A stretch of 33,341 nt of DNA from Candidatus Helarchaeota archaeon (GTDB taxonomy: Archaea > Asgardarchaeota > Lokiarchaeia > Helarchaeales > HEL-GB-A): contig JAEOSY010000417.1 in NCBI GenBank assembly GCA_016840125.1, positions 1-33,341 of the forward strand, written 5' to 3'. Both the position numbers and the translations under genes were made by a program. Shown here piece by piece: positions 8,258 to 15,813 of this stretch. The notes under the pieces are model-generated. The model searched no databases, was not told where the DNA came from, and worked only from the letters and a program-made list of their open reading frames with translations. The stretch's first letter is position 1, and each line of letters starts with the position of its first letter.

Positions 8258-9034
8258 CTACTTCTTTACAGTTCGTACAAAGCTGTACGTCCCCAAAAGA
8301 GTAAAAACGATTGCAACTATAACAAGTACCACTACTCCTAAAACAGGTCCCTCTGATGGAGTGTAGGAGGGACCAAGCATAACATATCTCACTATGTTGA
8401 CTAAGTAGTTAAGGGGATTGACTAGTCCAAAATTCCCGAGCCCTATAGGTAGGTTTTCTGGTTGAAAAAAGACATTACTCAGGAAAATCAACGGCATTCC
8501 AATCATTGAAGAAAATAGAAAGAAGGTTTCAGAATTTTTAGAGAACGAGGCGATAATCGTCATGAAGCCCCCAACGAAAATAGTCATTGTAATCGTCAGC
8601 AAAATTAAGATAAGTAATATTTGAAAACTAAAATAAATTTCATAATCACTATTAAAAGAACTCACGATGGAAACTCCAACGTAAATTATAATAACCTGTA
8701 AGACTGAACGTACAGACCCGACTAGCGAATAGCCTAAGACGATGCTAGAGCGGTGGCAAGGTGATACGAACATAATGTTTAGAAATCTAGTGTCTCGATC
8801 CCAAATGATATTATTTGGGATAAACATTCCGGAAAAAAATATCATCATACACATGATGCCTGTAGCTAATTCCTCGAAACTCATAGCCCCAAGAGATTGG
8901 GCATCAGCCGCAGGGCCTATAACGAAAATAACCGCAAAAGGCATAATCATATTACCAAAAAGTAATATCTTATTACGCCATAATACGATTAATCCCCTTT
9001 GAAATACTGCCAATAGTTCTTGTAAGTAGGTCAT
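8258..9034 (-). CDS. ABC-2 type permease, DrrB-like
   Basis: A 258-residue membrane protein with about six hydrophobic segments (near residues 22-42, 55-75, 97-125, 137-163, 168-190, 228-252), matching the ABC-2 permease layout of DrrB/NodJ type without a large external domain. The conserved loop around FVSPCHRSSIVLG after the second helix and NPLNYLVNIVRY before the last helix are characteristic. Start ATG at 9034 has GGGTGA upstream. It pairs with the ATPase gene 21 bases upstream. Substrate unknown; relatives export drugs, lipids or polysaccharides, and the glycosidase-like gene downstream would fit a cell-surface role. Confidence 0.88.
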   Translation of the reverse strand: MTYLQELLAVFQRGLIVLWRNKILLFGNMIMPFAVIFVIGPAADAQSLGAMSFEELATGIMCMMIFFSGMFIPNNIIWDRDTRFLNIMFVSPCHRSSIVLGYSLVGSVRSVLQVIIIYVGVSIVSSFNSDYEIYFSFQILLILILLTITMTIFVGGFMTIIASFSKNSETFFLFSSMIGMPLIFLSNVFFQPENLPIGLGNFGLVNPLNYLVNIVRYVMLGPSYTPSEGPVLGVVVLVIVAIVFTLLGTYSFVRTVKK

Positions 9035-9055
9035 CGCTTCACCCTTTAATTTATT

Positions 9056-10057
9056 TTATCTCCTTCCGCGCCTCCTTCGATGTCCGAAACCCATCTTCAT
9101 TGTTTGTGAGGAATCGGTTCCTTCGTCTCGAAGTGATTTCCCGGTATGATAGATAAAAACATCTTCCAGTGTGGGACTTTGAATTGTGAATGATTTGAAC
9201 GAATAATTGTTGTTGTATAAAATCGCCATGATTTCAGGAGCTGCATCACCCCCAGGAATATTAACACCGATCTCTATCCCTTCTGAAGAAAGTTTCACAT
9301 CATTTACGGAGGATAATGCTTTTAATTTTTCCATTATTTCTTGATCTGGCTCCCCTTTAATCCGCAGAACATCTTTCCCCAGCATATTCTTTAATGCTTC
9401 AGGTGTATCTAGAATAATTTCCTTTCCATGATCCATTATGATAATTCTTTTTGATAATTCATCCACTTCATCCATATAATGAGATGTGAGTAGAACAGTA
9501 ATTCCCTCTTCTTTATTTAATTGCTTTATATAATCCCAAATCCACCGTTTCGATTGGGGATCTAAACCCAATGTGGGCTCGTCGAGAAAAAGGACTTTTG
9601 GTTGGTTAAGAAGCCCACGGGCGATCTCCAGTCGCCGTTTCATGCCGCCAGAATAGGTCATGACTGGGTCATCTTTCCGGTCAGACAATTCGACTAATTC
9701 GAGCAGTTCTTCCGCTTTCGGCTGCCAGATCTCCTTTTCCATACTATAGAGGTTTGCATGCATCCTCAGATTTTCCATTGCGGTAAGACGATCGTCAATA
9801 ACAACATCCTGAAAAACGATACCAATACTTCTTCGAACGGCCATCTCATTTTCTACAACATTAAATCCCGCCACTCGAGCCGTACCACTCGAAGGGTTTA
9901 ATAATGTGCATAGTATGAAAATAGTGGTGGTTTTTCCAGCACCATTTGGACCGAGCATGCCAAAAATTTCCCCTTCCTCAACGGAAAAGGATAAATTGTC
10001 CACTGCACGAATTCCGTTGAAATCCTTTACTAATCCATCAACCTCGATGAATTTCAT
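9056..10057 (-). CDS. ABC transporter ATPase, DrrA-like
   Basis: A 333-residue ATPase with all motifs intact: Walker A GPNGAGKTT 36-44, Q-loop in VFQD about 82-84, signature YSGGMKRR 135-142, Walker B VLFLDEP 155-161, GLDP D-loop and His193 in TSHYMDE. The segment after residue 210 matches the C-terminal extension of the daunorubicin-resistance (DrrA) subfamily, ending with an SPTLEDVFIYHTG motif at about 290-302. The last residues form an unusual basic tail (GHRRRRGRR). First gene of the - strand run that continues through the DrrB-like permease; a promoter should lie in 10058-10188, divergent from the coiled-coil gene. Confidence 0.93.
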   Translation of the reverse strand: MKFIEVDGLVKDFNGIRAVDNLSFSVEEGEIFGMLGPNGAGKTTTIFILCTLLNPSSGTARVAGFNVVENEMAVRRSIGIVFQDVVIDDRLTAMENLRMHANLYSMEKEIWQPKAEELLELVELSDRKDDPVMTYSGGMKRRLEIARGLLNQPKVLFLDEPTLGLDPQSKRWIWDYIKQLNKEEGITVLLTSHYMDEVDELSKRIIIMDHGKEIILDTPEALKNMLGKDVLRIKGEPDQEIMEKLKALSSVNDVKLSSEGIEIGVNIPGGDAAPEIMAILYNNNYSFKSFTIQSPTLEDVFIYHTGKSLRDEGTDSSQTMKMGFGHRRRRGRR

Positions 10058-10188
10058 ATCATCAACAATCTTAGTGTTTGTCTTGACTAGCTATCATTTC
10101 TAGATAAATTTTTTCCCAAGAATAACCAAAGGTTATTAATTGATGAGCAGTAAATAGAACTTAAGAAAATTACGAAGGCAAAGTGAAA

Positions 10189-10692
10189 ATGTCAAATTCA
10201 GGTTTAGATTCCGATTTAGATGATGTCGTAGAATCTCTCGAAAAGAGAATTAAAAATATGGCCGACCTCCGCCGAATTATGAACGACATGAAGCATACCC
10301 TTTCTGAGGTCAAGATAAATGTAGATGACTTGAAAGATTATGAGAAGAACTTAGATCAAGCACTTAAGTATACCCTACAAGTACGAGAATTGGATGAATG
10401 GACATTACACACCTTAAAATCGTTTAAGAAAATTACCGAGTCAGGTGGGATAAAATTAATCACAAAGAAGAAAGGGAAACTAAAAACTGATATTTTCGTT
10501 GATATGAAAAAAGCAAAGCAGGGACTTGCCGAGCGTGGTCTTGAAGTCTTATCCGATTATGAGCCTGATTTACAAGAAATCTTAAACAATAGCATTGTTA
10601 TGACCTTGGATTTTCTCGCTTCAAAAGCGAAATCTATTGAAAATGCCCATAAATTGATCGATCCTTATCGTAAACTGAAGCGTTCAAAATAA
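10189..10692 (+). CDS. Helical/coiled-coil protein, unknown function
   Basis: A 167-residue, highly charged and almost entirely helical protein with heptad-like spacing in the first 100 residues (DDVVESLEKRIKNMADLRRI and following). A GTG at 10183 is in frame; the ATG at 10189 is preferred, both sharing the GAAGG motif at 10174-10178. No cysteine pairs, membrane helix or enzyme motif. It is divergent from the DrrA-like ATPase and convergent with the next gene, so it is probably a single-gene transcript. Structural or regulatory binding role is a guess. Confidence 0.7.
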   Translation: MSNSGLDSDLDDVVESLEKRIKNMADLRRIMNDMKHTLSEVKINVDDLKDYEKNLDQALKYTLQVRELDEWTLHTLKSFKKITESGGIKLITKKKGKLKTDIFVDMKKAKQGLAERGLEVLSDYEPDLQEILNNSIVMTLDFLASKAKSIENAHKLIDPYRKLKRSK

Positions 10693-10706
10693 TAAAAAAA
10701 GAAAAG
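10690..10706 (-). terminator. T-rich putative terminator of the coiled-coil/zinc-ribbon gene
   Basis: Read on the minus strand, a run rich in T (including seven consecutive T) lies 12 to 28 bases after the stop at 10718 and overlaps the end of the convergent gene. Typical of archaeal T-tract termination; no hairpin seen. Confidence 0.35.
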
Positions 10707-10717
10707 AGAGTTATTAC

Positions 10718-11677
10718 TTAATCAATTGCCCATTCTGCGCCACAATTAAGACAGCGCTTTTTCTTAGCGTAGATTGGGGTTCCTGCCGCAACATAGAGTA
10801 CTTTCGTTTTATCCTTCATATCTGCAGTGCGATTACTCCCACAATCTGGACAGACATGTACTCCTGTTCCTGATTTCCATGGGATTTGCGACTGAACTCC
10901 CGTTGTGACTGCGGCTCGTGCTGCCATTTCTGTGGATGTAGGAGGTTCGTACTTATCAACCTTCACCTGTAAATCATCAATCTTCTTCTGCATTTCCGCT
11001 TGTATCAACTTAAACCGTTCATCCTGATCAGCGACTTCGGCTTCCTTGAGTTTGAACTGTTCTTCAAAGGAATTTTTTTCACTTTCTAAAAGTTCAATTT
11101 TCTTCCCTATATTACCCTCAATATTACCTCTTGCTGCCTCAAGTGTTGCAATTTTCCCGTCTAGTTCAGAAATCTTTGCATCTTTTTCTGATAGTTGTCC
11201 CTGAAGAGTAGCTATTTCAGCCACTTGCCCTTCCAATTCTTGGACTTTTCCAGCTTGTTGCGATAGATCAGTCATTTGAGCTTCTAATTCAGTAATTTTA
11301 TTGGTTTGTTCTGAGATTTGCTCGTCCTTTGCGCTGATCGAACTCTCTAATTCAGCAACGCGGTTTGTTAGGCGCTCCTTTTCTTCGTTTTGGGTTGCGA
11401 GATTATCTTCTAACCCTGCTAAGACCTCTTTAAGCTTTTCAATATTCTCATCCTGTTCGGCAATCTTTTTCTTATTGGTTTCAAGTTCTCCAACTACAGA
11501 TTCGTTTCTAATTTTCAAAGCCGCGACTTCTTGATCAACTTCCTTTTTTGAACTCTTAATCTGTTCCAATTCATTCTGCATTTTTTCAATTTTGTTCCTC
11601 TGCTGTAATAACAGCGTTCCAGGAACTTTAAAACTCTTGTCGGGTTTCTCGAGAACCTGTGCCCAGTCAATACTCAT
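10718..11677 (-). CDS. Long coiled-coil protein with C-terminal zinc ribbon
   Basis: The ATG at 11677 has GGAG eight bases upstream and is preferred over a TTG at 11692, giving 319 residues. The N-terminal segment (IDWAQVLEKPDKSFKVPGTL) looks like a compact capping motif; about residues 25-240 form a continuous coiled coil rich in Glu, Lys and Gln with AELESSISAKDEQISEQ-type heptads. The C-terminus is a zinc ribbon: CPDC, about 30 residues with a basic YAKKKR stretch, then CLNC. Coiled coil plus ribbon suggests a scaffold that binds nucleic acid or protein at one end. I do not recognise a named family. Convergent with the 10189 gene and preceded by the largest non-coding gap of the window. 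Confidence 0.8.
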   Translation of the reverse strand: MSIDWAQVLEKPDKSFKVPGTLLLQQRNKIEKMQNELEQIKSSKKEVDQEVAALKIRNESVVGELETNKKKIAEQDENIEKLKEVLAGLEDNLATQNEEKERLTNRVAELESSISAKDEQISEQTNKITELEAQMTDLSQQAGKVQELEGQVAEIATLQGQLSEKDAKISELDGKIATLEAARGNIEGNIGKKIELLESEKNSFEEQFKLKEAEVADQDERFKLIQAEMQKKIDDLQVKVDKYEPPTSTEMAARAAVTTGVQSQIPWKSGTGVHVCPDCGSNRTADMKDKTKVLYVAAGTPIYAKKKRCLNCGAEWAID

Positions 11678-12117
11678 CGTAATTATCTCCAATTGTTTAA
11701 GATTTATGTTTATTAAGAACCGTTATTCGTTATTAGTTTTAAGAAAAATTCTCTCCTTTTAATTTAAAAATTCTCTCTTTTTAATTTTTTTAAAAAATAA
11801 AAAATGAAGAAAATAGTTTGTAAACTCAGCCCTAATCAAAAAGGAAATGTAGGGAGGAGGGGGTTGGGGTTAAAAACAGAGAAGAGGACCGAGCTATTTA
11901 CCTATTTTCTTCATACCTCCAGTATTTAGAGTTCAACGAACGTTTTCCTTTTTCTGGATAAATTACTCAATTTTCAGTTTTATAAATCTTTTCGTAAACG
12001 ATTATATGAGGGGATAATCCAAAGATGAACCTTTTGAAATCCCATTCTATCAATAAGTATAGATACAATTATTTAAACTAAACAAACTGTTGAAATTAAA
12101 TTTTCAATTTAGTGTTG
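11678..12117. other. 440-bp non-coding gap
   Basis: No credible gene on either strand. The part next to 11677 holds an A/T-rich promoter-like region for the minus-strand coiled-coil gene, with a 22-bp tandem repeat (11744-11787) and A/T homopolymer runs to about 11818. A G-rich stretch lies at 11852-11869 on the plus strand. The right half is ordinary AT-rich DNA downstream of dtdA. No tRNA fold or conserved RNA was recognised. Confidence 0.6.
11744..11787. repeat. 22-bp tandem repeat, two copies
   Basis: Two adjacent 22-base copies (11744-11765 and 11766-11787), each starting AAAAATTCTCTC and ending TTTTAATTT, differ at a single base (C versus T at the thirteenth position). They lie 67 to 110 bases upstream of the ATG at 11677, so a duplicated regulatory site is possible; a simple slippage duplication is equally likely. 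Confidence 0.75.
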
Positions 12118-12978
12118 TTATTTACTATTTCCTTTAAATTGAGTTAAGACCGTTTTGAGTTTCAAGACTTCTATACCCTGATCTACTACCCATTCCCTAA
12201 TTTTCTCTCTTTGCTCTCTAACCATCCCTTTCCAATCAAAAATAGCATATTTAACGTTTTCAACTGTTTTTTTAATAGCTTGGGTAATCAAATCCTTCCG
12301 TATTTTATTCAAGACATATTTTGGTGCAATATGTGATATGGCAAACTCCGTATTTAACTGAATTTTATTGAAATTACTCGCGTAATGAGGGCCTCCAAAC
12401 CCGATTGCATAGTTGTAACTCTTCTTAAAAGGCCACTCCTCTAGAATTCGAAGGATGGTCTCAGCTACGATTTGGGCTCCTCGGACATCTTGCCAATAAC
12501 TTTCATTACTCCCTAATTCAATAAAGAGGCAGGGTGCGTTTAAATTAGTGGGACCGTGATGCGTAACTTCTGATGTCACATCAAACTCCACTTGTTTCTC
12601 ATCACATTTGATCTTTAGCTCCTGAAATACTCGCTTAATGCCGATTGCACTGGTCTGTGAAAGTTCAAATGGATTTCCCCCAAACGAGTTATCATCTGTC
12701 CAATTACCTGGTGCATGTACTAAAAGCGATGGCTTTTCCGATTCTGACTTATGTTTACTCGCAAAAACCATCAGGTCCGTTCTGAAATAGATATCTAAAT
12801 GATTGGCATCGATTAATCGGCGGTCTGTTGTTATAAGCTCAACTTTTTTGTTATAATTTTCATAGATCAGATTTCCTTCGAACTCTCTTTCGGTTTCTTT
12901 GAACGTCCCACACTCCAGTAACTGTTGCTTGATGGTGAGTCCTGCTAAATCTTGGTTCGATACGATGATTATCGGCAT
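12118..12978 (-). CDS. dtdA: D-aminoacyl-tRNA deacylase, archaeal DtdA type
   Basis: Hydrolyses the ester link of D-amino acids wrongly attached to tRNA, a proofreading step found in archaea and plants (DTD2/GEK1 family). The 286-residue length is normal. Visible family features: IIIVSNQDLAGLTIKQQL at the N-terminus, HAPGNWTDDNSFGGNP in the middle, SEVTHHGPT, then APCLFIELGSNESYW, and IGFGGPHYASNFN near residue 200. The ATG at 12978 with GGAG upstream is preferred to a TTG at 12990. It is divergent from ftsZ. No partner gene is suggested by the context. Confidence 0.9.
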   Translation of the reverse strand: MPIIIVSNQDLAGLTIKQQLLECGTFKETEREFEGNLIYENYNKKVELITTDRRLIDANHLDIYFRTDLMVFASKHKSESEKPSLLVHAPGNWTDDNSFGGNPFELSQTSAIGIKRVFQELKIKCDEKQVEFDVTSEVTHHGPTNLNAPCLFIELGSNESYWQDVRGAQIVAETILRILEEWPFKKSYNYAIGFGGPHYASNFNKIQLNTEFAISHIAPKYVLNKIRKDLITQAIKKTVENVKYAIFDWKGMVREQREKIREWVVDQGIEVLKLKTVLTQFKGNSK

Positions 12979-13078
12979 TTTTCTCCTCAAATTTATCCAA
13001 TAGCTTAATTAAACTTGCCTGAACAGATAAAATTTTCGATTTTTAAAGAATGTATTTATTATCCCCATATTCTTGAGC

Positions 13079-13087
13079 ATTATATGG
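13079..13087 (+). promoter_or_regulatory. Putative TATA box upstream of ftsZ
   Basis: ATTATATGG lies 46 bases before the ftsZ ATG; with the usual spacing, transcription would start near 13108 and give a leader of about 25 bases. Judged by eye. Confidence 0.3.
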
Positions 13088-13132
13088 CTGTCTTTCACTC
13101 AGAATATTAAGGAATTAAGGTAGTGAAATTGT

Positions 13133-14245
13133 ATGCAATCCTTTATTGAAACACTGGTGAAGGAAGAGCGCGGGAAAACCGAAGCTCATCAGCAAGAACG
13201 GGTCCAACAACTCGGGAAAGACTCCAAAGATGTTGATTTCGAACTCGAGGAAATGTTAAAGAAAAAAAAGGCACGAATTCTCGTTATTGGGATCGGAGGC
13301 GCAGGTAACAATGCTATTACTCGTTTAATGGAGGTTGGAATCGAGGGTGCTGAAACTTTAGCGGTGAATACGGACGCGCAAGATTTATTATACTCATTGG
13401 CTGATGATAAGTTATTAATAGGTCGCAATCTTACTAACGGGCTCGGCGCAGGAAATAATCCAAAGATTGGCGAGGCCGCAGCACAAGAAAGCATCGAGGA
13501 AATTAAAAAGGTCCTAGCTGCCGATATGGTATTCATCACTTGCGGACTCGGGGGTGGAACAGGTACGGGTGCCGCCCCGATCATGGCAGAAATCGCACGT
13601 GAAAGTGGTGCTTTAACAATATCTATTTGTACTCTCCCATTCGAGGTTGAGGGTGCCAAGAAAAAGCAAAACGCTAGCTATGGACTCGAACGGTTAGCGA
13701 AGGCTTCCGATACCATTATTGTCCTGCCGAATGAAAAGCTGTTGGATATCGCCCCTGATCTGTCACTTGCAGAAGCATTTCACATTATCGATGAAATCCT
13801 AATCCAAGGCGCAAAAAACCTGACCGAAGTGATTACTAAACCTGGCTTCATTAATCTCGACTTTGCAGATCTTCGGAATACTTTGAAAAACAGTGGTGAA
13901 GCCTTAATTGGGATCGGACAAGCCAATAAAGCTGTGGATGCTGCAATAAATGCACTTAATAACCCGCTTCTTGATATTGATTACCGCAATGCCAAGAAAG
14001 TCCTATTAAATATCAGCTCGAGCAATTCCCTTTCACTTCAAGAAACTGAAACTATTATGAGAACAGTTCTTCAAGAATTAAATCCCCAAGTAGAAGTAAA
14101 GTGGGGACAATCATTTTACCCAGATCTTAAGAATAATATACGAGTCACGGCGATAATTAGTGGTATCAATTCGAACCTCAATGTTTCCCCTGCCTCTCCT
14201 GAGATTCTGGAAAAAGCCATTAGCTTTGAATCCGACCCATTCTAA
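13133..14245 (+). CDS. ftsZ: Cell-division GTPase FtsZ
   Basis: Tubulin-family GTPase that assembles the division ring at mid-cell. A 45-residue charged N-terminal extension precedes the core. Motifs: GIGGAGNN at 53-60, the tubulin signature GGGTGTGAAP at 140-149, and the T7 synergy loop NLDFADL near 246-252. The core C-terminal domain ends near residue 355; the short tail has no obvious conserved peptide. The 370-residue length is normal for archaea. It stands upstream of secE and spt5, the order seen in many archaea, but a T-rich tract and a promoter-like element separate it from secE. Confidence 0.96.
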   Translation: MQSFIETLVKEERGKTEAHQQERVQQLGKDSKDVDFELEEMLKKKKARILVIGIGGAGNNAITRLMEVGIEGAETLAVNTDAQDLLYSLADDKLLIGRNLTNGLGAGNNPKIGEAAAQESIEEIKKVLAADMVFITCGLGGGTGTGAAPIMAEIARESGALTISICTLPFEVEGAKKKQNASYGLERLAKASDTIIVLPNEKLLDIAPDLSLAEAFHIIDEILIQGAKNLTEVITKPGFINLDFADLRNTLKNSGEALIGIGQANKAVDAAINALNNPLLDIDYRNAKKVLLNISSSNSLSLQETETIMRTVLQELNPQVEVKWGQSFYPDLKNNIRVTAIISGINSNLNVSPASPEILEKAISFESDPF

Positions 14246-14248
14246 TCG

Positions 14249-14267
14249 CCTTTTCTCCCTCTTTTTA
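14249..14267 (+). terminator. T-rich putative terminator after ftsZ
   Basis: Two pyrimidine blocks with runs of four and five T lie directly after the ftsZ stop codon. This fits archaeal T-tract termination and suggests that secE is at least partly transcribed from its own promoter. Confidence 0.35.
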
Positions 14268-14310
14268 GATTCCAAAAATAAAAACATTTTTAATAGTTCT
14301 CTATTTTCTT

Positions 14311-14320
14311 AGATATAACT
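14311..14320 (+). promoter_or_regulatory. Putative TATA box for secE-spt5
   Basis: AGATATAACT is centred about 28 bases before the secE GTG, the distance expected if the mRNA starts at or next to the start codon (leaderless). Judged by eye. Confidence 0.35.
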
Positions 14321-14343
14321 GATTTGAAATTTCTTAAATTTAG

Positions 14344-14541
14344 GTGAGTAAAATAGGCTATATTGATAAGTTCAGAAGATTTATTACCAATAGCAAACGT
14401 GTAATGCGTCTTTCAAGGAAGCCCACATTCACAGAGGTTCGTCTAATTACACGTGTCTGTCTTTTAGGTGTCGCCGTCATTGGTTTGGTTGGATTTGTAA
14501 TTAAAATTATATTTACAGCTATTTTTGGTCTTGGTGTGTGA
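14344..14541 (+). CDS. secE: Protein translocase subunit SecE (Sec61 gamma)
   Basis: A 65-residue protein with a basic amphipathic N-terminal helix (FRRFITNSKRVMRLSRKPT) followed by one transmembrane helix (about 41-62), the classic SecE/Sec61-gamma arrangement. It clamps the SecY channel in the cytoplasmic membrane. Start is GTG at 14344. The next gene, spt5, begins six bases after its stop, and this secE-spt5 pairing is widespread in archaea, which strengthens the call for such a short protein. Confidence 0.9.
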   Translation: MSKIGYIDKFRRFITNSKRVMRLSRKPTFTEVRLITRVCLLGVAVIGLVGFVIKIIFTAIFGLGV

Positions 14542-14547
14542 TCTAGA

Positions 14548-15030
14548 GTGACTCTCTACAGATCCGTGCGAGATACATCCATATTTCCTGTCCGAACAAC
14601 GATTGGGCAGGAGAAAGGAGTCGCCTACCTCGTAGCAAAGCGTGTTGAGACTCTGAAACTTGATACTATTAAATCCATTCTGGTACCAGAGCAATTGAAA
14701 GGGTATGTGTTTGTGGAAGCAATTGCAGCGGAAGAAGTCGGTCAAGCCTGCATGGGTGTCCCCCACATAAGAGGTAAACCTATCGGGAAAATTCAAATTA
14801 AAGATATTGAACATTTCCTTGTCCCTCGTGTCTCGACCGAAGGTTTGGCGGTAGGGGACCTGGTTGAAATCATTGGAGGTCCCTTTAAGGGGGAGAAAGC
14901 CAAGGTGACCCGGATTGATACCACAAAAGAAGAGGTCACGCTCGAATTGCTAGAATCAACCTACCCAATCCCCATAAAGGTACATGCTGATTACATTAAA
15001 TTGATTGAGAAAAGTTTCCGCGATGACTAG
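14548..15030 (+). CDS. spt5: Transcription elongation factor Spt5 (NusG homologue)
   Basis: Binds the RNA polymerase clamp, normally with Spt4, and increases processivity. The 160 residues comprise an NGN domain (about 1-90, with VRTTIGQEKGVAYLVAKRVE and LKGYVFVEA) and a C-terminal KOW domain (about 97-155, VGDLVEIIGGPFKGEKAKV). Start is GTG at 14548. Usually archaeal spt5 is followed by ribosomal protein genes L11, L1, L10 and L12; here the next gene is a convergent JAMM gene, so the ribosomal block has been separated. Confidence 0.95.
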   Translation: MTLYRSVRDTSIFPVRTTIGQEKGVAYLVAKRVETLKLDTIKSILVPEQLKGYVFVEAIAAEEVGQACMGVPHIRGKPIGKIQIKDIEHFLVPRVSTEGLAVGDLVEIIGGPFKGEKAKVTRIDTTKEEVTLELLESTYPIPIKVHADYIKLIEKSFRDD

Positions 15031-15069
15031 CCTTTTCACTCTCTGTTGATCCATATCTTTTAAGGTTTT

Positions 15070-15804
15070 TTATATCACAAGGATCAATATAGCCCACACG
15101 ATCAGGATGATTCCAACCATTACAAGTGCCTGAATCATCACACCCAGCAGGACCGTCTTTTTCAAAATAAGTCCTCGACCACCCGCTAGGGCGCCTCCCA
15201 TGTTCAAGTCCAGCATCTGGCTAATAGATTGCTCCAGCTTCGGATTAAGGCTATAAATTATTTGTGAAACTGCTCTTTTGATGATTTGTTGCCGTTTTAA
15301 ATGGTCAAGAATATTTTTAATTGACTGATTGGAGTCGTTCAATATCTTGAAGGAAACATCATTCGCCTTTCCTCCCTCATCAACTCTCCACACGTGAACA
15401 TCTAAATCTGAAGTCTGACCCGATACCACATATTTATGAGGATCAAGCACCACACCTATTGCTTGTTTTAAAAAATATTGATACCGTTTTTGAGTTGCAA
15501 CATCCGTAGCGGAGAAAAAATGCGCTCCCATCCTTGGGTGCGAATGATACCAACCGATAATTACCTCATCTAATTCTTCCTGTTCTAGACGTTCTGCAAT
15601 TAACGCTTGGTCTTCATCATTTAGCGTGACATGAACCGAAGTACCTTGCTGTCTCGCGATAGCAATATCCGTAATTTCAACAGCTCCCTCATCTAGGACT
15701 TTCCCAATTAAATACCCTGCTACTTCCTTCCGAATATTGGAACTGGTATGTTCCACCATCTTAGCCAATGCCATTGGATAGATTTTTATATCCAACTTTT
15801 TCAT
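15070..15804 (-). CDS. Rpn11/Csn5-like JAMM metalloprotease with C-terminal membrane helix
   Basis: An MPN/JAB1 domain protein of 244 residues. Zinc-site residues are visible: Glu27 (KEVAGYLIG), His87 and His89 (GWYHSHP), Ser98 and Asp101 (SATDVATQKRYQ). The spacing from the second His to Ser/Asp is one residue longer than the canonical HxH-x7-S-x2-D, but all ligands are present. The C-terminus is one hydrophobic helix (about 214-243), anchoring it in the membrane with the catalytic domain probably cytoplasmic. Relatives cleave isopeptide bonds to ubiquitin-like proteins or trim their tails. It could process the Gly-Gly-Asp protein at 4567, but this is inference. Start ATG at 15804 has a GGGG motif upstream. 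Confidence 0.85.
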   Translation of the reverse strand: MKKLDIKIYPMALAKMVEHTSSNIRKEVAGYLIGKVLDEGAVEITDIAIARQQGTSVHVTLNDEDQALIAERLEQEELDEVIIGWYHSHPRMGAHFFSATDVATQKRYQYFLKQAIGVVLDPHKYVVSGQTSDLDVHVWRVDEGGKANDVSFKILNDSNQSIKNILDHLKRQQIIKRAVSQIIYSLNPKLEQSISQMLDLNMGGALAGGRGLILKKTVLLGVMIQALVMVGIILIVWAILILVI

Positions 15805-15813
15805 TTAATCCCC

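Noticed and set aside
13189..13659. 156-codon frame on the minus strand within ftsZ
   Set aside because: It lies entirely opposite the strongly supported ftsZ frame and its Ser/Pro-rich translation has no recognisable motif.
14464..14814. 116-codon minus-strand frame across secE and spt5
   Set aside because: Overlaps two well-supported genes and has no family features.
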